DNA of 64,000 nt from CBCXTT01 sp965178295 (GCA_965178295.1 CBCXTT010000003.1:186001-250000), one strand, 5' to 3'; counted from the first letter of the stretch, positions 1 through 9,115 are shown. Notes: generated by a model not told the origin, from the sequence alone. Made by a program: numbers and translations.

Positions 1-638
1 AGGAAGTAGTACCTATGCTGGTGAGCGATCAGCTTGCTGAAAAAGTGGGGCTTAAAAATTTGGGTGAACTCAAGGAGTCTCTTAGAGGGCGTTTACAATC
101 CGAGTATGCAGTTTCTGCACGCAATCATACGAAAAAACTGTTGCTTGATGAACTTGATGTGCGTCATACTTTTGAGGTTCCAAAGGGAATGGTGGATCTT
201 GAGTTTAAACATATTTGTAAACAGCTTGAGTCACAGATTTCTGAGGGTGAAAAAGGAAAAAAAGAAGAGCTCGAGAAAAAATTTGAGATAGAATATCGAC
301 CCATTGCTGAGCGAAGAGTGCGTCTAGGACTTCTTCTTGCAGAAATTGCTCGCCTTCACAACATTCGCGTAATCAATAAAGAATTGAATGATGAGATTTT
401 GAGTCGGGCACAAAGTTTCCCAGGACAAGAAAGTCAAGTGATTCAATATTTCAAAAATAACAACGAGGCACTTTCGAGCCTACGTGCGCCTCTTTTGGAG
501 GAGAAAGTCGTTAATTTCCTGTTAGCGCAGGTTACCCTTGAAAGGGTATCTATGGATATCGATCAATTTCTTGCGCTGATTGAAGCGGATGAAAATACTC
601 AGCACAAGAACCAGAAAGTTTTTCAGGAAAGCATTTGA
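1..638 (+). CDS. tig: Trigger factor, C-terminal part (start lies before the window)
   Basis: Ribosome-associated chaperone and peptidyl-prolyl isomerase that binds nascent chains. The reading frame is open from the first bases (codons in phase with position 3) to a stop at 638, so only the last ~212 residues are present. They match the helical C-terminal substrate-binding domain. A key block is the family-typical LLLDELD followed by FEVPKGMVDLEF near residues 40-65 of this fragment. The ATG at 15 is only an internal Met. It is followed by clpP, clpX and lon on the same strand, the usual alphaproteobacterial order. The identification is firm; the ribosome-binding and PPIase domains cannot be judged from here. 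Confidence 0.93.
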   Translation, partial: EVVPMLVSDQLAEKVGLKNLGELKESLRGRLQSEYAVSARNHTKKLLLDELDVRHTFEVPKGMVDLEFKHICKQLESQISEGEKGKKEELEKKFEIEYRPIAERRVRLGLLLAEIARLHNIRVINKELNDEILSRAQSFPGQESQVIQYFKNNNEALSSLRAPLLEEKVVNFLLAQVTLERVSMDIDQFLALIEADENTQHKNQKVFQESI

Positions 639-708
639 AGCGCAATAGTCGAAAAGATAGCGTAGAAATTTATTTTTAAAACACTGTTCGAGAAAGGGAT
701 GTGAACGC

Positions 709-1320
709 ATGAGCACTTTAATACCTATGGTGGTGGAGCAAACCAATCGCGGCGAACGCTCTTATGATATTTTTTCACGCCTACTGAAGGATCGGATTAT
801 TTTTATTGTTGGCCCCATTGATGACAGCACGGCGAGCGTGGTAAGCGCACAACTTCTTTTTTTGGAGTCGGAGAACCCTAAAAAAGATATATCTATTTAC
901 ATTAATTCCCCAGGTGGTGTTTTGCACTCAGGCCTGGCTATTATGGACACTATGCATTATATTCGCCCGGATGTTTCTACGCTTTGTTTTGGTATGGCCG
1001 CCTCTGCCGCCTCTTTTATTTTAGGCTCAGGCACTACAGGAAAGCGGTATATGTTACCAAACGCCCGCGTTATGATTCATCAGCCACTAGGGGGTGTGCA
1101 GGGACAGGCAACAGATATAGAAATCCATGCGAGAGAAACCGTGCTCCAAAAAGAGAAATTGCATGATATATATGTTGACTTTACAGGTCAGCCTATTGAA
1201 AAAATACGTGATTGTATGGAGCGGGACTATTATATGGGGCCTGAAGAGGCTCGGGAATTTGGTATTATTGATCAAATTGTAGCCAAAAGGCCGCTGCCTG
1301 AAGAAAATAACCAAAAATAA
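709..1320 (+). CDS. clpP: ATP-dependent Clp protease proteolytic subunit ClpP
   Basis: Serine peptidase that forms the double-heptamer degradation chamber served by ClpX. The protein has 203 residues, the normal size. By alignment with E. coli ClpP the catalytic triad is complete: Ser99 in the GMAASAAS block, His124 in MIHQPLGG and Asp173 in MERDYYM. The oligomer-sensor stretch QGQATDIEIHARE is intact. The start ATG at 709 is preceded by an AAGGGATG Shine-Dalgarno-like stretch. It lies 70 bp after tig and 81 bp before clpX, so the three are probably co-transcribed. Confidence 0.98.
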   Translation: MSTLIPMVVEQTNRGERSYDIFSRLLKDRIIFIVGPIDDSTASVVSAQLLFLESENPKKDISIYINSPGGVLHSGLAIMDTMHYIRPDVSTLCFGMAASAASFILGSGTTGKRYMLPNARVMIHQPLGGVQGQATDIEIHARETVLQKEKLHDIYVDFTGQPIEKIRDCMERDYYMGPEEAREFGIIDQIVAKRPLPEENNQK

Positions 1321-1401
1321 TTATTTCTTTCTTGGAAGCTGTGGGACATTTAGCTTATTGTGAAGCTAGATGCGCCTTGTATGTTTATAGGAGTTATGTG
1401 T

Positions 1402-2721
1402 ATGTCCAAAAAATCTGACGACCAAAAAACACTCTATTGTTCTTTCTGCGGAAAGAGTCAAAATGAGGTCCGTAAGCTTATTGCGGGGCCGTCTGTTTTT
1501 ATTTGCGATGAGTGTGTTAATTTATGCGAAGACATTATACAGGCAGAGGTGCATGAGGCTCTGATATCCGATCCGGATAAATTGCCCACACCTGCTGAGA
1601 TTCGTCAAGTTTTGGATGATTATGTTATTGGCCAGAGTTATGCAAAGCGTATTTTGGCTGTTGCAGTGCATAATCACTATAAGCGTTTGAGCCAAGCGCG
1701 CAATAAAAAGCAAGAGGTGGAACTCTCAAAATCAAATATTCTTCTTATTGGTCCTACGGGGTGCGGAAAAACATTGCTGGCGCAGACCTTGGCACGTATT
1801 ATCGATGTTCCTTTTGCAATTGCGGATGCGACTACATTGACGGAAGCCGGATATGTTGGTGAGGACGTTGAAAATATTATTCTTAAACTTCTGCAGGCCG
1901 CTGATTATGATGTGGAGCGAGCGCAGCGTGGGATCGTGTATATTGATGAGGTAGATAAGATTACGCGAAAATCAGATAATCCCTCTATTACACGAGATGT
2001 GTCTGGTGAGGGTGTACAACAGGCTCTACTCAAAGTAATGGAGGGTACAGTAGCAGCGGTTCCACCACAGGGTGGGCGTAAGCATCCACAACAAGAGTTT
2101 TTGCAAGTAAACACCACAAACATACTGTTTATTTGCGGCGGTGCTTTTAGTGGGTTAGATCGACTTATTGCTGAGCGTGGAAAGGAAAAATCTATTGGTT
2201 TTGGCTCAGAAGTACGACATATAGAAGACCGGAAAACAGGCGACGTTTTGCGTGAAATTCAACCGGAAGATCTGATCAAATTTGGTTTAATTCCCGAATT
2301 TATTGGGCGCCTTCCTGTAATTGCAACGTTGGATGATTTGGATGAATCTGCTCTTGTAAAAATTTTGACAGCACCAAAAAATTCTCTGGTCAAGCAATAT
2401 CAATCTCTTTTTTCTATGGAAGATGTTGCCCTCAATTTCACAGATGCAGCGCTTGAGTCTGTTGCACAAAAAGCGCTTAAACGCAAAACAGGTGCGCGTG
2501 GTTTAAGATCAATTTTGGAGTCAATTCTACTGGACTTGATGTATGAAATTCCGGATCATGAAGGTGTGTCATCGATTAAAATAACGGATGAATATACGGA
2601 AAATCCTGACTGGACATCGGTTTTTTTTGGCGCCAAGAAGCGTGTGAGAAAAGGAACAATACGGGGTACGGATAAAGATATAGTGCCTGAAACAGAGGAA
2701 AGAAATAAAGCGTTATCATGA
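1402..2721 (+). CDS. clpX: ATP-dependent Clp protease ATPase subunit ClpX
   Basis: AAA+ unfoldase that recognises and threads substrates into ClpP. I place the start at the ATG at 1402 (439 aa), which has GGAG upstream and gives the standard N-terminus; a GTG at 1360 would add 14 non-conserved residues. The N-terminal C4 zinc site is Cys13, Cys16, Cys35 and Cys38. Walker A is residues 117-124 (GPTGCGKT), the GYVG pore loop 150-153, Walker B around 178-183 (IVYIDE), the RKH loop 226-228, and the ClpP-docking IGF tripeptide 265-267. Its stop overlaps the lon start by 4 bp (ATGA), implying translational coupling. Confidence 0.98.
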   Translation: MSKKSDDQKTLYCSFCGKSQNEVRKLIAGPSVFICDECVNLCEDIIQAEVHEALISDPDKLPTPAEIRQVLDDYVIGQSYAKRILAVAVHNHYKRLSQARNKKQEVELSKSNILLIGPTGCGKTLLAQTLARIIDVPFAIADATTLTEAGYVGEDVENIILKLLQAADYDVERAQRGIVYIDEVDKITRKSDNPSITRDVSGEGVQQALLKVMEGTVAAVPPQGGRKHPQQEFLQVNTTNILFICGGAFSGLDRLIAERGKEKSIGFGSEVRHIEDRKTGDVLREIQPEDLIKFGLIPEFIGRLPVIATLDDLDESALVKILTAPKNSLVKQYQSLFSMEDVALNFTDAALESVAQKALKRKTGARGLRSILESILLDLMYEIPDHEGVSSIKITDEYTENPDWTSVFFGAKKRVRKGTIRGTDKDIVPETEERNKALS

Positions 2722-5159
2722 GCAAGTTTCCCTTAATTCCCTTACGTGATATTGTCGTGTTCCCTCACATGGTGGTCACGCTTTTTGTTGGTCGAGAAAA
2801 GTCTATGAACGCCGTTCAAGCAGCATTGGAGCACAATGATGGTGCGCTGTGTTTATTTACACAAAAATCTCCTGATACGGAAGATCCAACAATAGATGAT
2901 TTGTCTGCAGTTGGCGTGGAGGCGATGATCTCACAGATCGTGAAGTTGCCGGATGGAGCGGTAAAGCTTCTTGTGAAAGGTGTGCAACGCGTGTGCATTG
3001 ATGCTGTGCATGAAGTAGATGACTTTTTACAGGCCGATGTTCGAGCTTTCCCTGATACGAGTATTAATGATGACATTGCGCATAGCATTACACAGCCACT
3101 TAAAAAGGCTTTTCAGACGTACAGCGAACTCAATAAGCGCATTTCTCAGGAATTGGTGGATCGTGTGCTAAATAATGACAATATGCATCAGGTTGTAGAT
3201 ATTATCGTTGCGCAACTCACCATGAGTGTGGTGCGTAAACAAGAGATTTTATCGATGGAATCTGCTGTTGAACGCTTGGAGGAAATTTTATCTCAAATTA
3301 TGATTGAGATTGATGGCTTGCGTTTGGAGGAACGAGTGAAATCTCGGGTAAAGACCCAGATGGATAAGAGTCACAGGGAATATTATCTGAGTGAACAGAT
3401 GAAGGCCATTCAAAATGAGCTTAAGGGTAGCAGCAAAGATGGTGAAGACGATGAAGCAGACCTTATTGAGCAGAGAATTAAGACTTTAAAATTAAGCAAC
3501 GAAGCCAAAAAAAAGGCCACGTCAGAGCTTAAAAAATTACGTCAGATGAGCACCATGTCCTCAGAGGCGTCTGTAACGCGAAACTATTTAGATTGGCTTT
3601 TAAATGTGCCCTGGTCTAATCCTTCTACAGTGAAATGCGATCTTGTTGGGGCAAAAACAGTACTAGATCAGGACCACTATGGGCTCACAAAAGTTAAAGA
3701 TCGTATCCTCGAGCACTTAGCTGTTCAGAAGCGCTTGGGTAAAACGTGTGGACAGATCCTTTGTTTTGTTGGACCACCTGGTGTGGGTAAAACCTCTTTG
3801 GGAAAATCCATTGCAGCAGCAACAGGTCGAGAATTTGTGCGCATTTCTTTAGGCGGCATGAAGGACGAATCAGAGATTAGGGGGCATCGACGAACCTATA
3901 TTGGCGCAATGCCCGGTCGAATTGTTCAAGCCATGAAAAAGGCGGGCACAACGAATCCTGTTATTTTACTTGATGAGATTGATAAATTAGGCTCTGATTG
4001 GAGAGGAGATCCGTCTTCTGCGTTTCTGGAAGTACTGGATCCTGCGCAAAATAAAGCTTTTAGCGATCATTATCTTGAGGTCGATTATGATTTGTCGGAT
4101 GTATTATTTATTACGACGGCAAATAGTCTTAATATGCAACGTCCTCTCAGGGATCGCATGGAAATTATTTCTATTGCTGGCTATACAGAAGATGAAAAAG
4201 TGCAGATCGCTACACGCCATTTACTTGAAAAACAGCGTGCAGCTAATGGACTCAAAGATGGTGAATTTGTCGTTACACGGAATGCTATGAAGGATATTAT
4301 TCGTCATTATACCAGTGAGTCTGGTGTGCGCAATTTAGAGCGTGTTATTGCGAGCTTAGCTCGTAAATCTTTGAAAAAAATGATCGAGACAAAGCGCTCC
4401 GCTATGCGCATTACATGTCGACATTTGAAGCCTATGCTTGGGGTTCATAAATATAGATTTGGGGTAATTGAACAGACCCCAATGATTGGTGTGACAACGG
4501 GGTTGGCATGGACTGAGGTGGGCGGGGACCTGCTCACGATTGAAGCATCTGTCTCTCCGGGAAAAGGTAAAGTTGTCCTTACCGGTAAACTTGGCGAGGT
4601 AATGCAAGAGTCTAGTCAGGCAGCTTTGAGCTATATTCGATCCAGATCTGCACAGTTTGGCATTCCTGCAGCTGTATTTATGAATAAAGATATTCACGTA
4701 CATGTGCCCGAAGGCGCAACACCGAAAGATGGCCCGTCTGCCGGTACGGCGATTTTAACGTCCCTTGTCTCTGTATTAACAGGAAATCCTGTGCGCTCAG
4801 ATGTTGCTATGACTGGCGAAATAACATTACGCGGTAGAGTGCTTCCTATAGGCGGGTTAAAGGAAAAATTACTTGCGGCACAAAGAGGCGGAGCAAAAAT
4901 GGTATTATTACCAGAAGAAAATAAGAAAGACCTTGAGGAGATACAAGCGAGCATTAAAAAAGGCCTAGAGATTATTATGGTTGAAAACGCGCAATCTGTT
5001 TTATCTCACGCATTGATGAGCCCCTTAGTGCCACTTGAGGAAGATAAATCTTTGGACTTTATGCCATCATCAAATGGCGATGCACCACCTGTTTGTACAC
5101 ATATTACTTACCCGACGGGCTCTTCTGAGCGATCTATTGTTATAACGCCTGTGAATTAA
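2718..5159 (+). CDS. lon: ATP-dependent endopeptidase La (Lon)
   Basis: AAA+ serine protease that degrades damaged and regulatory proteins. It has 813 residues, full length. The order is an N-terminal LON substrate domain (about 1-200), a coiled middle region, Walker A at 352-359 (GPPGVGKT), Walker B at about 416-421 (ILLDEI), then the protease domain. The catalytic dyad is Ser674 in KDGPSAG and Lys717 in GGLKEKL. The start is fixed by the 4-bp ATGA overlap with clpX. In many relatives an HU gene follows lon directly; here HU lies about 33 kb away at 38337-38609 and a convergent gene (ygfZ) follows instead. Confidence 0.98.
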   Translation: MSKFPLIPLRDIVVFPHMVVTLFVGREKSMNAVQAALEHNDGALCLFTQKSPDTEDPTIDDLSAVGVEAMISQIVKLPDGAVKLLVKGVQRVCIDAVHEVDDFLQADVRAFPDTSINDDIAHSITQPLKKAFQTYSELNKRISQELVDRVLNNDNMHQVVDIIVAQLTMSVVRKQEILSMESAVERLEEILSQIMIEIDGLRLEERVKSRVKTQMDKSHREYYLSEQMKAIQNELKGSSKDGEDDEADLIEQRIKTLKLSNEAKKKATSELKKLRQMSTMSSEASVTRNYLDWLLNVPWSNPSTVKCDLVGAKTVLDQDHYGLTKVKDRILEHLAVQKRLGKTCGQILCFVGPPGVGKTSLGKSIAAATGREFVRISLGGMKDESEIRGHRRTYIGAMPGRIVQAMKKAGTTNPVILLDEIDKLGSDWRGDPSSAFLEVLDPAQNKAFSDHYLEVDYDLSDVLFITTANSLNMQRPLRDRMEIISIAGYTEDEKVQIATRHLLEKQRAANGLKDGEFVVTRNAMKDIIRHYTSESGVRNLERVIASLARKSLKKMIETKRSAMRITCRHLKPMLGVHKYRFGVIEQTPMIGVTTGLAWTEVGGDLLTIEASVSPGKGKVVLTGKLGEVMQESSQAALSYIRSRSAQFGIPAAVFMNKDIHVHVPEGATPKDGPSAGTAILTSLVSVLTGNPVRSDVAMTGEITLRGRVLPIGGLKEKLLAAQRGGAKMVLLPEENKKDLEEIQASIKKGLEIIMVENAQSVLSHALMSPLVPLEEDKSLDFMPSSNGDAPPVCTHITYPTGSSERSIVITPVN

Positions 5160-5279
5160 TACTTCTCTATAACTTCTATACGCGCTGAGAAAAATAGAAA
5201 TAATTCTGGGGAGCTCTTATTCGCGGTACTCATTCTTTCATTGAAGAGTGCAAGCTCTTTTAGAGCGGAGAGCACACAT

Positions 5280-6089
5280 CTACCAATTGGGGACTTCAAT
5301 AGATACCGCACTACCTGACGTTGTCTTAGCCGTTATTCTGGAATTGATATTCAGCCCACTTTCGTACAAGCGAACCAAACCCATACCAATGTGGCCTTGT
5401 GCACCAACAATTTTCCCAATTTTTTCTTCCCCCAAGAAAAGCGCATCCCCAACTTTTAATAAAGTCGATTCTTCGTCTAAATGTTTTATGATTACGCTAC
5501 GCTTTCGAATCAAACCTTGATGCCTTGTGCGCGCCATAAGCTCTTGTCCCATATAGCAGCCTTTCGTCCAGCTAATGCCGTTCAGGAACTCAAACCCATA
5601 CTCTAGAATAATAGATTTTTCTGGTACCATATCACCGTAATCTGGAATGCAATACTTATAGCGCTTCATGTGGTAGGATCGATCGTTATTGCAGGCATGA
5701 TACAGGTGTTGACTAAGTGTGAAATATCCTATTTTTTCTAAGCGTGGGTCTGGAAAACTTGAGTCGTGCATCTGTGTGTGGGCGTGATATAAATTTATCT
5801 GGGATGATGTAATGTTGACGTCTGCTCGCAACTTGTGCATCCTGAATTTTTTTAAACATTCTGTCAATAACACCTTAGGTACAGTTAAATAAAGGACGCT
5901 CTCTTGAGGGATAACAAAAAAATCATATAAAAATCGACCATTCGAGGTCAACATGGCTGTGTAAATTGGCGCTCCGGATTTACATAGCATTACGTCGTTT
6001 GTGATGAGTCCTTGCAAGTAATCAAAACGATCCCTGCCTGTTAAGGCTATTATTTTTCTATTTTGTATGAGCATAGGGGCGCTATTCAT
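5280..6089 (-). CDS. ygfZ: YgfZ/GcvT-type folate-binding protein
   Basis: Tetrahydrofolate-dependent helper of Fe-S cluster enzymes (YgfZ/IBA57 family). The diagnostic KGCYMGQE motif is at residues 176-183. I place the start at the ATG at 6089 (269 aa), which begins at the conserved N-terminus and overlaps the gpsA stop by 8 bp; the longer open frame to 6188 would run deep into gpsA. A purine-rich GAGAG stretch lies upstream of the ATG. It is the last gene of the parE-gpsA-ygfZ run and converges on lon. The family assignment is firm; the exact client enzymes in this organism are unknown. Confidence 0.88.
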   Translation of the reverse strand: MNSAPMLIQNRKIIALTGRDRFDYLQGLITNDVMLCKSGAPIYTAMLTSNGRFLYDFFVIPQESVLYLTVPKVLLTECLKKFRMHKLRADVNITSSQINLYHAHTQMHDSSFPDPRLEKIGYFTLSQHLYHACNNDRSYHMKRYKYCIPDYGDMVPEKSIILEYGFEFLNGISWTKGCYMGQELMARTRHQGLIRKRSVIIKHLDEESTLLKVGDALFLGEEKIGKIVGAQGHIGMGLVRLYESGLNINSRITAKTTSGSAVSIEVPNW

Positions 6090-7053
6090 GACGTAGAGGT
6101 CTCTCAAAGAGTGTTCGTAGCGCATCGAGGGGAGATTTTTTTTCGTATAAAATCTCATACACACTTGTGCAAATAGGCATTTCAACATTATGTTTTTTAG
6201 AAAGTGATGTAACAGATTTTGCTGTGTGGACGCCTTCTACTGTCCCAAATTTTTGTAATAATTTTTTTGAGTCAGGAGTATCGATCCATGCTTTTCCAAA
6301 CTGCATATTGCGAGATAAGTTTCCAAAACAGGTTAGCATCAGATCTCCCATACCGGATAAGCCATCAAAAGTGTTTGCGTTTGCACCCATGTTAATGCCA
6401 AGTTGCTGAATTTCATTAAGTGCCCTCGTGATGAGAGCTGCTTGGGCATTTTCCCCTAAATTCAGACCCCGCGTAAAACCGCAGGCAATGGCCACCACAT
6501 TCTTGAGAGCGCCGCCAAGTTGTACGCCTACTTTATCAAGTGTGTGGTAGGGGCGAAAGGTGGAGGTGGAGAGTATTGATGCGATGTTTTTCCATAAATT
6601 CTCATCACACGCAACCGTTGCTGCACTTGGCTTTCCTTGCGCAACTTCAATAGCAAAATTTGGTCCAGATAAAACAGCGGTTAGGATATCTTGATCGATA
6701 ATATTGGAAACTAAATCACCTGTTTTTATTTCCATGCCTTTTGCGACAAGGAGAAGAGGTATATCTTTCGGTATGTATGGCTTCCAAACATTGATTGCAT
6801 TTCGAACAAACTGTGTGGGAACGGAAAAAATAATAAGATCAGCTGATACACTGCTTATGTGGTCTGTTGCGACGATATCTTTTGGCAACGATGTGCCCGG
6901 CAGGGCTGTGTGTGTGTGTGTGGAATTTATAATATCTGCGGTGCGCGTATCAGACGTCCATAGACGCACTGCAGCTCCACTTGTGTGGGCTACAAGACCC
7001 AGAGCTGTACCCCAGGCGCCAGCACCAATAACTGTAACGTGTTTTTTGTGCAT
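6082..7053 (-). CDS. gpsA: Glycerol-3-phosphate dehydrogenase [NAD(P)+]
   Basis: Reduces dihydroxyacetone phosphate to sn-glycerol-3-phosphate, the backbone for phospholipid synthesis, in the cytosol. The 323-residue protein is full length. The N-terminal Rossmann motif GAGAWG is at residues 10-15, and the conserved catalytic-type lysine is Lys184 in GALKNVVAIA. The ATG lies 3 bp after the parE stop, and the stop overlaps the ygfZ start by 8 bp, so the gene sits inside a tightly packed operon whose first gene is the frameshifted parE. Confidence 0.97.
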   Translation of the reverse strand: MHKKHVTVIGAGAWGTALGLVAHTSGAAVRLWTSDTRTADIINSTHTHTALPGTSLPKDIVATDHISSVSADLIIFSVPTQFVRNAINVWKPYIPKDIPLLLVAKGMEIKTGDLVSNIIDQDILTAVLSGPNFAIEVAQGKPSAATVACDENLWKNIASILSTSTFRPYHTLDKVGVQLGGALKNVVAIACGFTRGLNLGENAQAALITRALNEIQQLGINMGANANTFDGLSGMGDLMLTCFGNLSRNMQFGKAWIDTPDSKKLLQKFGTVEGVHTAKSVTSLSKKHNVEMPICTSVYEILYEKKSPLDALRTLFERPLRHE

Positions 7054-7056
7054 GCT

Positions 7057-7425
7057 CTAAATATCCAAATCTGCGACAAACTTCGCGTTTTCGTGAATGA
7101 AGTTATAGCGCCTATCTGCTGCGCGCCCCATCAAATCCTCTACAAATCGATCTACATGATCGGCTGCCACTTCTGCTGTATTTAAGTCTACTCGAAGAAG
7201 AGTACGATTTTTAGGGTTCATGGTTGTTTCTTTCAGCTGTGCTGCTGTCATCTCTCCCAACCCTTTGAATCGGCTGATGTCAACTTGTTTTCCTTTGAAT
7301 ACAGTTGCTAATGCTGCGTCCTTTGAGACATCATCTTTTACATAGAGGCTTTTTCCACCCCCGCTAATTTTATAAAGCGGTGGTTGGGCAAGAAAGAGAT
7401 GGCCTTCAGCAATGAGTGGGCGCAT
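7057..7425 (-). CDS. parE: DNA topoisomerase IV subunit B, C-terminal part in the shifted frame
   Basis: Continuation of parE after the one-base frameshift at the T10 tract. It begins with MRPLIAEGHLFLAQPPLYK, the invariant end of the TOPRIM domain of type II topoisomerase B subunits. It continues to the C-terminal ParC-contact region, with conserved RFKGLGEM (about residues 51-58 of this fragment). The ATG at 7425 is the internal Met of that block, not a true start, and no separate gene should be inferred. Its stop lies 3 bp before gpsA. The conserved sequence shows little sign of decay after the shift, which argues for recent origin, a sequence error, or continued expression by slippage. 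Confidence 0.88.
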   Translation of the reverse strand: MRPLIAEGHLFLAQPPLYKISGGGKSLYVKDDVSKDAALATVFKGKQVDISRFKGLGEMTAAQLKETTMNPKNRTLLRVDLNTAEVAADHVDRFVEDLMGRAADRRYNFIHENAKFVADLDI

Positions 7426-9031
7426 CTTTTGAAAAAAAAAATGTCATCAAGAGCGCTGCAATATGGGCACCATCCACATCTGCATCTGTCATTATAATCA
7501 CTTTTTCATAACGCAATTTCTCTATGTTGATAGCATTGCCATGCATGCAACCTAAGGCTTGCGCAATATCTTGTATGGCCTGGCTTGATACTATTTTGTC
7601 GGCTGTTGCACTTGCGACATTTAAAATCTTGCCACGCAAGGGTAGGATTGCTTGAGTGAAACGATCGCGTGCCTGTTTTGCCGAGCCGCCCGCAGAGTCC
7701 CCCTCAACAAGCAGTATTTCTGTCCCCTCACACTCTCTACGTGTGCAATCAGAGAGCTTTCCTGGAAGACGTAGGCGTTGCGTGGCTGATTTGCGATGTG
7801 TATTTTTGAGTTGCTTCAGACGCTGACGTTCTTCAGCACGTTCAATTGCATAGGACAAAAGCGTTGTAGCGTCTTTTCTGTGGTCCGTAAGCCAGTGATC
7901 AAAGTAGTCTTTGACTGCATTTTCAACAAGTTTGATGACATGGGTTGACGTGAGTTTTTCTTTAGTTTGACCTTGAAACTGTGGATCTTGCACAAATACA
8001 GAGAGAAGTGTTGTTGCCCCTGTAAAAAGATCTTCTCCTGAAATTAAATGCGCTTTTTTTCTTCCAACCAGTTCTCCAAATGATTTTAAGCCTTTTGTCA
8101 GGGCTATTTTTAATCCTTGCTCATGTGTGCCGCCAAGTGGCGTGGGAATAGTGTTACAGTAAGTTTGCGTGCGATTGTCGCTATGCTCCATCCAATTTAT
8201 CGCCCATTCGACATGTCCTGTGTGCTCGAGAAATTGTACACTCCCATAAAATGGTTGTGGCATAATCGGTATGTTTTGTGCCGTGATATCTTTAAGATAG
8301 TCAACCAACCCATTAGGATAGTGAAATGTAGCGCTTTCTGATGTTTTGTCTTCTGCAACAAGAGAGACCGCTGTTGTCCAATTAATTTTCACTCCCTGAA
8401 ATAAGTAAGCCTTAGAGCGCACCATATGACAAAGCACTGTCGGAGAGAACTTGAGTTGTGTCCCAAAAATCTCTTGATCTGGTCGAAACTTAATGCGTGT
8501 TCCTTTTTTAAGAGTGCTGGTCACGCCTGACTTCAATGTTGTTGTCGGGCTCCCTTTGCGATACATTTGTCCATAGACAATCTTGTCACGTACCACCTCT
8601 ACGTATAGTGTCTCAGACAAGGCATTCACAACGGACAACCCTACACCATGTAGCCCACCGGATGTTTGATAAGCACCGGGCTTAAATTTCCCTCCAGAGT
8701 GGAGGGTGGTTAATATAACTTCGAGAGCGGATAAGTCGGTATCTTTTGGGTGCGAATCAATGGGGATACCACGCCCATTATCGGATATGGTGACAAATCC
8801 TTGCTCATCTAATGCAACATCGATTCGGCTTGCGTGTCCAGTCACTACTTCATCCATGGCGTTATCTAAGATCTCAGCAACCAAATGATGGTATGCACGC
8901 TCATCCGTTCCTCCAATATACATGCCGGGACGATGGCGCACAGGCGCGAGACCTTCCAGGACTTGAATATCCTGGGCGGTATAGGATTCTTTTATTTTAG
9001 GTTTTTTTAGGTTTTGCAATAATGAACTCAT
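7406..9031 (-). CDS. parE: DNA topoisomerase IV subunit B, N-terminal ~80 % (frameshifted)
   Basis: ATPase subunit of topoisomerase IV, which decatenates daughter chromosomes. This 541-residue frame holds the GHKL ATPase site (EILDNAMDE around 53-61, DNGRGIP 84-90, GGLHGVG 125-131), the transducer domain and most of the TOPRIM domain (LVEGDSAGGSAKQ and DADVDGAH). It then leaves the conserved frame inside a run of ten T (10 A on the + strand, 7432-7441) and ends 11 residues later. With nine T the reading would continue as FFFQKMRPLI into the 7057-7425 frame. The summed length of about 655 aa fits ParE, not the longer GyrB. It is either a sequencing error, a broken gene, or one rescued by slippage. 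Confidence 0.9.
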   Translation of the reverse strand: MSSLLQNLKKPKIKESYTAQDIQVLEGLAPVRHRPGMYIGGTDERAYHHLVAEILDNAMDEVVTGHASRIDVALDEQGFVTISDNGRGIPIDSHPKDTDLSALEVILTTLHSGGKFKPGAYQTSGGLHGVGLSVVNALSETLYVEVVRDKIVYGQMYRKGSPTTTLKSGVTSTLKKGTRIKFRPDQEIFGTQLKFSPTVLCHMVRSKAYLFQGVKINWTTAVSLVAEDKTSESATFHYPNGLVDYLKDITAQNIPIMPQPFYGSVQFLEHTGHVEWAINWMEHSDNRTQTYCNTIPTPLGGTHEQGLKIALTKGLKSFGELVGRKKAHLISGEDLFTGATTLLSVFVQDPQFQGQTKEKLTSTHVIKLVENAVKDYFDHWLTDHRKDATTLLSYAIERAEERQRLKQLKNTHRKSATQRLRLPGKLSDCTRRECEGTEILLVEGDSAGGSAKQARDRFTQAILPLRGKILNVASATADKIVSSQAIQDIAQALGCMHGNAINIEKLRYEKVIIMTDADVDGAHIAALLMTFFFSKDAPTHC

Positions 9032-9038
9032 GGACCTG

Positions 9039-9066
9039 ATTATAGCAGGGAATCTATCGTCCGCAA
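9039..9066 (-). promoter_or_regulatory. Putative sigma-70 promoter of parE, almost leaderless
   Basis: On the minus strand a TTGCGG -35 (9061-9066) and a perfect TATAAT -10 (9039-9044) are separated by 16 bp. The -10 ends only 7 bp before the parE ATG (9029-9031), so transcription would begin at or within a few bases of the start codon. The only Shine-Dalgarno-like bases are AGG four bases before the ATG. An inverted repeat at 9081-9115 sits 15 bp upstream of the -35. Found by eye. Confidence 0.5.
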
Positions 9067-9080
9067 GTTATTCGACGAGC

Positions 9081-9115
9081 GTTATACACAAAAATATTAT
9101 ATTTTTGTGTATAAC
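9081..9115. repeat. Perfect palindrome carrying two inverted DnaA-box sequences
   Basis: A 35-bp inverted repeat with two exactly complementary 16-bp arms around a 3-bp centre (TTA). Each arm contains TTATACACA, which fits the E. coli DnaA-box consensus TTATNCACA: forward at 9082-9090 and reversed at 9106-9114. It stands just upstream of the putative parE promoter at the edge of a gene-free region. It could bind DnaA or another dimeric regulator. No U-tract follows either side, so it does not look like a terminator. Confidence 0.75.

Noticed and set aside
5254..5266. GCTCT-TTT-AGAGC stem between convergent lon and ygfZ
   Set aside because: The stem is only 5 bp with no T-run on either side; not a convincing terminator.
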